The notes below the pieces were generated by a model. It had not been told where the DNA came from and did no database searches. It saw only the letters and a program-made list of their open reading frames with translations. A stretch of DNA of 64,000 bases from Marinovum sp048263515 (lineage in GTDB: Bacteria > Pseudomonadota > Alphaproteobacteria > Rhodobacterales > Rhodobacteraceae), in assembly GCF_048263515.1 (NCBI RefSeq), contig NZ_JBLXEC010000019.1:1-64000 (forward strand). The letters are read 5' to 3'. Shown in pieces: positions 8,840 through 15,884 of the stretch. The position numbers were made by a program, and so were the translations under genes. Each line of letters starts with the position of its first letter. Position 1 is the first letter of the stretch.

Positions 8840-9667
8840 TTACGCAGTCTCGAGGGCTCGCTTGTCGTGTCGATAGGCGTTCAGGACCACGCCGAGCACA
8901 TTCGTATGCTCCGCCACTTCACGCTGACAGGTCTCGAACTGGTTGTAGGTGGTGGTGTCGGCCCGGATGATGATCAGGGCGCAGTCGGCATTCTTGAGAA
9001 AGGCCCGCGTGTCATCGTTCACCAGCACCGAGGGCAAGTCGAACACCATCAGATCAGGCTCATAGGCCGCTTGGATCGCATTCAACTTCTCGGCGGTTTC
9101 CTCGGCCAGAAGAATCCGCGTCGGATCGGCCTCCGCCTGTTCGGCCATGGACACGACGACATTGTCCCCATAGCGCACCGCCTGCTCCTCGAAGGAGACC
9201 TGCCCGGACAGCATCGCATCAATGCCGTGAGGCGGCTTGGTTTCGAAGAAATCACACAGGGAGGGATCGCGCAGATCGAGGTCGAACAGGATCGACCGCA
9301 GGTCGCGCTGGCGGCCGAGGCCGAGGGCTAGGTTGCATGCCAGGGTGGTCTTGCCGGATCGCGGCATGGGAGAGGTGATCGCCAGCCGCTTCCAGCCGTT
9401 CTGGCGCATCTGCAACAGCGCCTTGGTGCGCAGAATGTCAAATGGGGTGGCGGCTTTGCGGGCCGACTTTGTCACGATGCGGTGCCGCGTGAGGTATTTG
9501 TCATGCACCTCGAAGGGCGCTATCGCGTTCCAGCGGGCCGCGAGTTCAGGAGAGACCCTTTGCCGGGGTTTTGAGGCCTCAGGTGCGGCGGGCTCGGGTT
9601 CTCGGGTGACGATCTGGGCGTTTCGGATCGAACGCGCCTTGTCGAGTGCGGCTTGCAGTTTTTCCAT
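8840..9667 (-). CDS. CpsD/CapB-type tyrosine-kinase-like ATPase of EPS export
   Basis: A 275-residue cytoplasmic P-loop ATPase of the BY-kinase family. Residues about 100-109 hold the Walker A segment (SPMPRSGKTT), about 126-132 the Walker A' (LFDLDLR), and a later VFDLPS strand is Walker B-like. BY-kinases partner with polysaccharide co-polymerases to control chain length and export. The partner gene is immediately upstream and ends 26 bases before this start. The usual tyrosine-rich C-terminal cluster is missing: the end (VLNAYRHDKRALETA) has a single Tyr. Activity as a kinase is therefore uncertain, and it may act only as an ATPase. The ATG at 9665-9667 was chosen because the frame further upstream overlaps the partner. 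Confidence 0.85.
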   Translation of the reverse strand: MEKLQAALDKARSIRNAQIVTREPEPAAPEASKPRQRVSPELAARWNAIAPFEVHDKYLTRHRIVTKSARKAATPFDILRTKALLQMRQNGWKRLAITSPMPRSGKTTLACNLALGLGRQRDLRSILFDLDLRDPSLCDFFETKPPHGIDAMLSGQVSFEEQAVRYGDNVVVSMAEQAEADPTRILLAEETAEKLNAIQAAYEPDLMVFDLPSVLVNDDTRAFLKNADCALIIIRADTTTYNQFETCQREVAEHTNVLGVVLNAYRHDKRALETA

Positions 9668-9693
9668 TCGGTTTTCGATGTCCTCAATCTGCT

Positions 9694-11244
9694 TCAGCCA
9701 AGCCCGAGCTTGCCCATGCCTTTTTGCACAATCACTTCCAAGGGAAGGTAGTTGGTGTCCACATACCACAGCGCTGCGGGCACGCCGACCAGCACGGCAA
9801 GGGTCGCAGCAACCCGGGCACTGCGGCGAACGATCTTTCTCGAACGGCTTTCCATGTAGGGAATCGTGGCGATCGGCATGACCTGAAACCGCTCAGAAAG
9901 CTCGGCCGGCCGGCGGATCGACCGGTTCAGGACTTCCAGCAGGACAAAATACGCCACAGCCACGCCGAGGCCGCCGACAATGCTTATAGCGGCGATCAGA
10001 ACGCGATCGGGCCCGCTTGGGATCTGCGGCACGCTGGCGTTCTCGATCACATTGATCCTCTGGCCCTGGGCCGTGGCTTCGATCCGCTCTCCCATGCGGG
10101 CCGAATTCAGATTGGAAACCGCCGAGTTGTAGCGGGTCTGGACGATCTGGTAGTCCCGCTCCAGCTCGGCGAGTTTCAAGTCATTGGGCGCGCTGGCGGC
10201 AATGTTCTTGGAAAGCTCTTCCAGTTCGGATGTAGTGGCGTCGATCTGCGCCTGAAGCGCGGTGATTGCGCTGTCGGCCTCGACCTGCGCCGCTTCCAAG
10301 GCCGCCAGTCTCCGACTGTCGTCTTCGCTTCCCGCCGGAACGGTGCCGGAATTGCCCGCGGCGACGATGGCCTCCAGACGGTCCATCCGATCCTTCAACC
10401 GGATGACCCGCGGATTGCTTTCGCTGTAGGTCTGCCTCAGCCTGTCCAACTCCGCTCGGCCGGCGAGCAGCTGGTCTTCGTAGGCGCTGCGTGCCGCAAC
10501 CGCCGGTCGGCTTGGCGCTTCACCTTCATTCTCCAGGGCCTCGCGGCGCTGTTTTGCGACAAGAAGGTCCCTCCTGAGACTGTCGAGGCGTTCCTGCAGG
10601 ATGTTCTGACGTCCCAGCCGGTACCCCTGGTCTTGCGGCAGAGCCCTGGCATTTTCGGATTTGAAACGGGAGATCTCGACGCTTCTCCGGGTCAGCTCAT
10701 CATCCAGGCGGGCGACCTCCTGTTCGAAGAACTCCAGGGTCTTTTCAGCGCGCCCGACTCGGAACCGCGAGTTTTCCTGCAACACCAGGGTGACGAGTTC
10801 ATTGACGACATTCGCGACAATCTGCGGCGAGCGGCCCTCGAAGCTGATGATCAACAGCGTGGCGCCACCGCTGTTCCGCCCGCCGCCGCCCTGACGTCTG
10901 ATGGACGTGGCGGACCTCATCGCGGTGAAGACCCTGTCGGGCTCCATCTCGCGGATGTCCTTGAAGACATTGAAGCGGTGGGCGATGTCGATCAGATTGG
11001 CACGGGTCAGCAGGCGCTGCTGGATGATGTCGAGCTGCTCCGCCGCGCCGGTCTGGACTGTCGAGCTGACCATATCGGTGGGGATCTGCGGCGCTTCGAA
11101 CAGGAGCCGGGCAGAGGTCGCGTAGGTTTCGGGCAGTTTGAACGCGGCGGCGAGACCGAGACCGGAAATGAGCAGAACAAACAACGTCATCACCGGAAGC
11201 CGGCGCAGGAACAACGTCCAGTAAAAGCCGAGATCGAAATTCAT
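9694..11244 (-). CDS. Polysaccharide chain-length determinant (Wzz/GumC-type co-polymerase)
   Basis: The 516-residue inner-membrane protein has a Wzz-domain N-terminus: a transmembrane helix at about 17-35 followed by LPETYATSARLLFE. A long periplasmic coiled coil spans about 170-400 (many Glu/Arg/Leu heptads), and a second transmembrane segment lies at about 425-450. A third hydrophobic segment follows near 475-495, then a short tail. These proteins sit with the polymerase and set chain length. The stop of the upstream ATPase overlaps this start by four bases (ATGA), and the BY-kinase gene follows, so the three form one translationally coupled operon. The architecture matches the chain-length proteins of exosortase-associated EPS loci. 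Confidence 0.9.
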   Translation of the reverse strand: MNFDLGFYWTLFLRRLPVMTLFVLLISGLGLAAAFKLPETYATSARLLFEAPQIPTDMVSSTVQTGAAEQLDIIQQRLLTRANLIDIAHRFNVFKDIREMEPDRVFTAMRSATSIRRQGGGGRNSGGATLLIISFEGRSPQIVANVVNELVTLVLQENSRFRVGRAEKTLEFFEQEVARLDDELTRRSVEISRFKSENARALPQDQGYRLGRQNILQERLDSLRRDLLVAKQRREALENEGEAPSRPAVAARSAYEDQLLAGRAELDRLRQTYSESNPRVIRLKDRMDRLEAIVAAGNSGTVPAGSEDDSRRLAALEAAQVEADSAITALQAQIDATTSELEELSKNIAASAPNDLKLAELERDYQIVQTRYNSAVSNLNSARMGERIEATAQGQRINVIENASVPQIPSGPDRVLIAAISIVGGLGVAVAYFVLLEVLNRSIRRPAELSERFQVMPIATIPYMESRSRKIVRRSARVAATLAVLVGVPAALWYVDTNYLPLEVIVQKGMGKLGLG

Positions 11245-12155
11245 TCCGCAGCCTTTCCGACGCTCCTGAGCCGATTGGTCAGCAGGAGAGGCTCGTCAAA
11301 GGGCTTCAGGATCAGCCCGTCATCGACCAGCTCCCGGATCGTGGCCACGTCTACACTTTTCTCCTCGCCACTCGATGCGTAGACAAGTGCGAGATCGCAC
11401 AGCTTGTTGATCACCCGCGGGATGCCCTGTGCCTCGTCATGGATGTGGCCGACCGCCTCGATGGTGAATTCCTGACCGGTGCCGCCGGCATGCTGCAGTC
11501 GATGCGTGATGTAGCGGTGCGTCGTATCGAGATCCATCGGCTCCAGATGATAGGCTGCCGTCACCCGCTGGGCAAACTGGCGCATTTCGGGCTGGCGGAT
11601 CAGGTCGCGCAATTCGGGTTGGCCGACCAGAATGATCTGCAACAACTCGTCCTTGCCGGAATTGATGTTGGTGAGCATGCGCAGCTCTTCCAGCGTGTCG
11701 GCCCCCAAGTTCTGAGCTTCGTCCACGATCAGCGCGACATGCCGGCTTTCGGCATATTCGGACAGGACGAATTCCTGGAAGCGCTGGAAAAGTGTCACAT
11801 AATCCAGCCCCTCGGGGGCGGCCAGGTCGAACGCTCCGAGAAGCCAGCGTAGCAGATCGCCGCGGTCACCCCGGGCGTTCGAGATCAGCCCGATGGTCAC
11901 GTCATCCGTGATCGAGCGCAGCAGCTCTTGAATAAGCGTGGTCTTGCCTGTGCCCACCTCTCCCGAGATCACCGTCAGCGGCGCCCGGGTCACCAGCCCA
12001 TATTCCAGTACCGCGCGCGCGCGGGTATGCGCCTTGGACCAGAACAGGAAATCAGGATCGGGCGACAGCGAAAATGGTCGCTCCCGAAATCCGAAATGGG
12101 CGTTGTAAAGGGCAGTACACATGCTCTGCTCATGACTCGAAAAAAAGATTGTCAA
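11241..12155 (-). CDS. ExeA-like AAA ATPase of exosortase/EPS locus
   Basis: A 304-residue (or 293 from the second ATG at 12120-12122) P-loop ATPase related to ExeA/GspA and to the ATPases found in exosortase-linked EPS operons. An N-terminal FGFRERPFSLSPDPDF segment typical of this group is followed by Walker A GEVGTGKTT, Walker B ALIVDEAQN, and sensor regions (LVGQPELRD, QGIPRVINKLCD). It probably energises assembly or regulation of the polysaccharide secretion complex. The four-base overlap with the downstream chain-length gene indicates co-translation. Which ATG is used is undecided, since GAGCAG precedes the second. Confidence 0.85.
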   Translation of the reverse strand: MTIFFSSHEQSMCTALYNAHFGFRERPFSLSPDPDFLFWSKAHTRARAVLEYGLVTRAPLTVISGEVGTGKTTLIQELLRSITDDVTIGLISNARGDRGDLLRWLLGAFDLAAPEGLDYVTLFQRFQEFVLSEYAESRHVALIVDEAQNLGADTLEELRMLTNINSGKDELLQIILVGQPELRDLIRQPEMRQFAQRVTAAYHLEPMDLDTTHRYITHRLQHAGGTGQEFTIEAVGHIHDEAQGIPRVINKLCDLALVYASSGEEKSVDVATIRELVDDGLILKPFDEPLLLTNRLRSVGKAAE

Positions 12156-12696
12156 ATCTCGACTGTCTCGACTCTACATCTATCCAAATGTTATTGAAAG
12201 CGAGCTGTGTACGAATGTCGGAAACAGTCTGATTATATGGGATATCAACCCCTTACCCGCGAGCGCCCCCCGCCGGAGGGCCGGCTTCGCCGCAGTTCTC
12301 ATCCTGCAGGGAGCGGGTCCGCCACGTCGGAGGGCGTGCCTCCGCGCCACCGTACGTCAGGGCCCCGGCTGCGGTATCGGCCCGCAGGAGTTTGCCCGGC
12401 CGCGCCCCGGACGTGACCGGGCGCGGCCAGTTACATGGATACCGGAGGCCATGGTCACACTGAGCCGCACGCCCTCGGAAAAGCCCCGGCCCTGCGGATC
12501 ACCCGGTCTGCCGCTGCCGCCCCGGGCCAGGGCGGAAACTCTCACAGTCAGGTCGAGATCGGAGGGTCCCGTAGCCAGCCCGGCGACAGCAAAGCCAGAT
12601 TTCGACCGGCGCATTCTGGACATCGGATCGTGAAGGACTCATCGTGACTGCGCGGAACCCGGTCAAACCGACCGAAACGGATCAAGGACGTCGTCA
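12156..12696. other. Intergenic stretch, divergent promoter region
   Basis: This region separates the minus-strand ATPase operon from the plus-strand polymerase gene. The first 90 bases are AT-rich and should hold the promoter of the ATPase operon. The middle is very GC-rich with several short inverted repeats. I see no coding frame with protein character and no recognisable RNA. Confidence 0.4.
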
Positions 12697-13803
12697 ATGT
12701 GGCCCTATTGGATACTTTTCCTGATACCCGCTGTGGCCGCCGCGTGTTCGCAACCCGTGCAAAACCTCCGCGCCGACGGAACACGCCCCGCGAAGATCGA
12801 CGGGCCCTGGGCCCTGGTCCTGATCCTTCTCGCCCTGATGATCGGACTTCGGGATCGCGTCGGCGGAGACTGGTTCGCCTATGTCAGGCACCTGTTTCAC
12901 GCCGAAACGATGACCTATGCAGAGGCAATCTTTCGTCCTGATCCCGCCTATAACATCCTGAACATCATCAGTCTTGACCTGGGACTGGGCATTCTGGGCG
13001 TGAACCTGTTCTGCGGATTTGTGTTCGCTTTCGGATTGGTGCTCTATGCAAGATCGATGCCGCGGCCGTGGTTGGCGCTCGCGGTTTCCATCCCCTATAT
13101 GACCATTGTCGTCTCGATGGGGTATTCGCGTCAGGGGGTCGCCCTCGGGTTTGCCTTGATTGGCCTTATTGCGCTTGGGCGGCAGCGTTTCCTCTGGTTT
13201 GCGTTTTGGGTTTTCCTTGCGGCCACCTTCCATCGCTCTGCCGTCGTGCTCATCAGCATTCCCCTGCTCACGATAAACTTCCGAAACTACAAGAATATCC
13301 CCCTTCTCTTGATCGTGGTGGCCCTGATGTATGTCGCATTGATCGAGGGCAAAACGGATCAGTTCGTCGCACAATATATCGAAGCCGAGATGCATTCGGA
13401 CGGGGCATTCATTCGATTGCTGATGAATGTGGTGCCGGCCACGCTTCTGGTGCTGTTCAGGAAACGATTTTCCGTTTCACCGGGACAACGAAGAATCTAC
13501 ATGACCATGGCATTTCTGGCCATCGTCTCTTTTTCCCTGCTTGTGGGAGGTGTGCTCCCGTCTACAGCGCTTGATCGAATTGCGCTCTATCTCATTCCGT
13601 TGCAGGTATTCGTATTCTCGAATCTGCCAGATTGTTTCGGTCGCTATAAAAGCCAGAAGCAAGCCGTCGTTCTATCGATATTATTCTTCTATACTCTGGT
13701 TTTGTTTGTCTGGTTGAATTACGCGAATTTCTCGCATTGGTGGCAACCGTATCGCATGTTTCCTCCGCTGGATATCGAAGAAGCCTATTACATGAGGCGA
13801 TAG
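12697..13803 (+). CDS. EpsG-family polysaccharide polymerase-like membrane protein
   Basis: A 368-residue integral membrane protein with about nine hydrophobic segments. It carries the EpsG-family signature early on, RDRVGGDWFAYVRHL (the 'vGtD...Y' motif), and SMGYSRQGVALGF near residue 145, with FHRSAVV near 185. EpsG proteins are Wzy-like polymerases acting on lipid-linked repeat units at the periplasmic face. An AAGGA ribosome site lies 8 bases before the ATG. It sits alone on the plus strand, convergent with the exosortase E gene. It is the only polymerase candidate I found in the window, so it probably serves the polysaccharide made by the large minus-strand cluster. Confidence 0.85.
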   Translation: MWPYWILFLIPAVAAACSQPVQNLRADGTRPAKIDGPWALVLILLALMIGLRDRVGGDWFAYVRHLFHAETMTYAEAIFRPDPAYNILNIISLDLGLGILGVNLFCGFVFAFGLVLYARSMPRPWLALAVSIPYMTIVVSMGYSRQGVALGFALIGLIALGRQRFLWFAFWVFLAATFHRSAVVLISIPLLTINFRNYKNIPLLLIVVALMYVALIEGKTDQFVAQYIEAEMHSDGAFIRLLMNVVPATLLVLFRKRFSVSPGQRRIYMTMAFLAIVSFSLLVGGVLPSTALDRIALYLIPLQVFVFSNLPDCFGRYKSQKQAVVLSILFFYTLVLFVWLNYANFSHWWQPYRMFPPLDIEEAYYMRR

Positions 13804-13815
13804 GCTGAAGCCGCG

Positions 13816-13835
13816 CCCTCTGCCCTCGGCAGGGA
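13816..13835. terminator. Small hairpin between convergent genes
   Basis: TCTGCC and GGCAGG pair around a CTC loop in the 52-base gap between the EpsG-like gene and the exosortase E gene. The stem is short and has no T-tract, so a terminator role is only possible. Confidence 0.3.
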
Positions 13836-13855
13836 CGTCCCCGCCCCCGTATCGA

Positions 13856-15568
13856 TCAGATGATCGCCAGGTTGCCGTTCGCGACCGCCGCCGCGTAGAC
13901 CACCGCGTTGGCCACGGCATGGGCGAGGATGGCATCGGTGATCCGGTTCCTGTGCCGGGCGAGTGCCGAGAAGACCAGACCGGCCACGAAAGCCTCCGCC
14001 CAGCGATCATGCAGTGCTGCGAAGAGACTGGCCGTGACCAGAGCGGCAAAACCCGTCCAAAGCCACCCGCGGCCGATCCGTAGGCGGCTTTCCAGGTAAT
14101 CGCGGAAAAACAGCTCCTCCACCATTGGCACCAGAAGAACAGTCCCGACACCGCGTATCACGAACCACAGCACAAGCAGCGGCCCGGCAAGCGCGCCGTA
14201 GGGGGGGCTCGTGAGGCCGGGGACCGGAATGAGAATCCAAAGCAGCCCCACCGCGCCCCCGGCCATCACCGGCAGAAGCGTGATCCGCCAGACGAGAGAC
14301 CGGTAAAGCGGCCAGAACAGCGTCAGCACCGCTCCGACCAGCAGCATCCGAAGCGGGTAGAGCACGCCCGGCGTCTGCGAGAAGGTCGAGGCAAAGACCG
14401 CACTCAGCATGAAGACCGCGAAGGGCAGGATGCTGCCGACGGCCGGGTCCTGCCAGAACGGGGGCAGACCGGGCCTTGATCCGGCCACGTGAGCCTCGGC
14501 TCCGGTGCGTTTCAGCTGCGGCACGGTTTCGGCCAGGGCCACGATGATCAGCGCCACCAGTGTGAAAGCCAGCCATCCGGCGTGCGAATGAAACCCGCCT
14601 GTCGCGAGTTCCGGATGCCCCTCGATGCCGATCGCGACCAGGACGGCAATCCGCAGCACGTTGAAGGCGGCAGAGGCGGCCAGCCCCAACGGATAGAGGA
14701 TCAGGGCCAGCGGAAATCGCAATTGCTGACGAAAGAGCACGAGGTACAGCGTGACGAACAGCGTCACCAGGGCCGTGCCCTCGATCCCGGAACAGGGCTG
14801 ATTGACCTGAACAAAGAAGTCCTCCGCGCCGATGACCCTGTCGTCAGGCCATGCCTCGACGGCATAGCCCGCCGCCGCGAGCAGCCCTGCCACGGCCTCG
14901 AAGGTCCGGTCCGCCAGCCAGTCCAGCGTCCAGAGATCCTGACTGCGCAATGCCAGGACCGGCATCGCCGCACCGGCCGCCAGGCAGCTCCCCAAGGCCA
15001 GCCCATGCCTGCTGAGGAACACGCGCCAGCTGTGCCACGGGGCGAGGATCCAGAGCGCGCCCCACAATATCAGCCCCACGGCCAGGACCCAGGTGCCGAG
15101 GCTTGCAATCATCCAGGTCGTGCCGGTGCCTTCGCGCAGCACCAGAACCGGAAACAGCGCCAGCGTTATGCCCGCGATGTGCAGCAGAAGCGGCTTGCGG
15201 CGCGTGTCCTTGGCTTCGGCAAGCTGCCTGAGCGCGCTAGGGACCAACATGACAAAGAGCGCCATCGCTCCCAGCGCCCCGTAGACGGAAACCAGAAAGG
15301 CGTCGGCACCTTCGCAGATGGCAAGCGGCCAGTTGTACAGACAATCGAAGGGGATGGCGTGTTTGAACACCGCCCCGAGGGCGCCGAATTCGGCCACCAG
15401 CAGCAACGTGACTCCGAGGATGCGAGCGCGGGGCAATGGCGCTGTGGAGGGGGGGGCTGCAATATGGGACACGTCGGGTCTCGGAAGCCTTTCGGATAGG
15501 GGATGCCCGGATGGCGCGCACAGCTGGACAGGCCTGCATCCGGAGATGCGGGCCTGTCCGGGTTTCAC
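13856..15568 (-). CDS. xrtE: Exosortase E / CPBP protease fusion (VPEID-CTERM system)
   Basis: A polytopic membrane protein of up to 570 residues. The N-terminal half is an exosortase transpeptidase with the catalytic triad: Cys259 in NQPCSGIEG, Arg306 in FNVLRIAV and His329 in GGFHSHAGW. The C-terminal third is a CPBP/CAAX-type intramembrane protease: EELFFRD (Glu484, Glu485, Arg489), His520 in LFAALH and HAVAN (His550, Asn554). This fusion is the hallmark of exosortase E, which sorts proteins bearing a VPEID-CTERM tail, and such a gene lies just upstream. The listed start is a GTG ten bases after that stop. A GTG at 15472, giving 538 residues, fits the expected length equally well. Confidence 0.92.
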   Translation of the reverse strand: MKPGQARISGCRPVQLCAPSGHPLSERLPRPDVSHIAAPPSTAPLPRARILGVTLLLVAEFGALGAVFKHAIPFDCLYNWPLAICEGADAFLVSVYGALGAMALFVMLVPSALRQLAEAKDTRRKPLLLHIAGITLALFPVLVLREGTGTTWMIASLGTWVLAVGLILWGALWILAPWHSWRVFLSRHGLALGSCLAAGAAMPVLALRSQDLWTLDWLADRTFEAVAGLLAAAGYAVEAWPDDRVIGAEDFFVQVNQPCSGIEGTALVTLFVTLYLVLFRQQLRFPLALILYPLGLAASAAFNVLRIAVLVAIGIEGHPELATGGFHSHAGWLAFTLVALIIVALAETVPQLKRTGAEAHVAGSRPGLPPFWQDPAVGSILPFAVFMLSAVFASTFSQTPGVLYPLRMLLVGAVLTLFWPLYRSLVWRITLLPVMAGGAVGLLWILIPVPGLTSPPYGALAGPLLVLWFVIRGVGTVLLVPMVEELFFRDYLESRLRIGRGWLWTGFAALVTASLFAALHDRWAEAFVAGLVFSALARHRNRITDAILAHAVANAVVYAAAVANGNLAII

Positions 15569-15577
15569 GCGGTGCCG

Positions 15578-15754
15578 TTACGTGGCGCGCCGGCGGCGTT
15601 CCCAGGCGAGCAACACGATGGCGAGCACCGCCGCGATCGCCGCGGTGCCTTCCAATGCGCTGATCTCCGGTACCGGAGCCGGCGGCTTGCCCTGCGCCAG
15701 CACCGAGGTCGCTCCGGCAAAAGACAATGCAATGGTACTCAGTAATGTCTTCAT
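15578..15754 (-). CDS. VPEID-CTERM sorting-signal mini-protein, 58 aa
   Basis: A tiny secreted protein. The signal peptide (residues 1-20, ending in SVLA) is followed by only about seven residues (QGKPPAP), then the sorting tail: VPEISALEG, a 16-residue hydrophobic helix and WERRRR at the end. This is the complete tripartite signal that exosortase E recognises, with almost no cargo. The ATG has an excellent ribosome site (GGAGG, six bases upstream). A start 13 codons earlier is possible but has no such site. It directly precedes the exosortase E gene with a gap of about ten bases, so the two are co-transcribed. The product of cleavage would be a proline-rich peptide of about ten residues. Confidence 0.9.
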   Translation of the reverse strand: MKTLLSTIALSFAGATSVLAQGKPPAPVPEISALEGTAAIAAVLAIVLLAWERRRRAT

Positions 15755-15822
15755 CAATTCCCTCCGATTTCTAAGGATAGATGCCGATCTCATCTGATCA
15801 TCGGATGTAGTCCGGCGCAGTA

Positions 15823-15840
15823 TTGCGGGTTGCCCCGCAA
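15823..15840 (-). terminator. Hairpin between the modular surface protein and the VPEID gene
   Basis: TTGCGGG pairs with CCCGCAA around a four-base loop, 44 bases after the stop of the 982-residue protein. A second GC-rich inverted repeat lies at about 15850-15865. It may terminate or attenuate transcription into the VPEID-exosortase pair. No T-run is present. Confidence 0.4.
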
Positions 15841-15884
15841 AGCCTTAACGACCCCGTGTGGGGCCGCTGTCATCATGATACACC

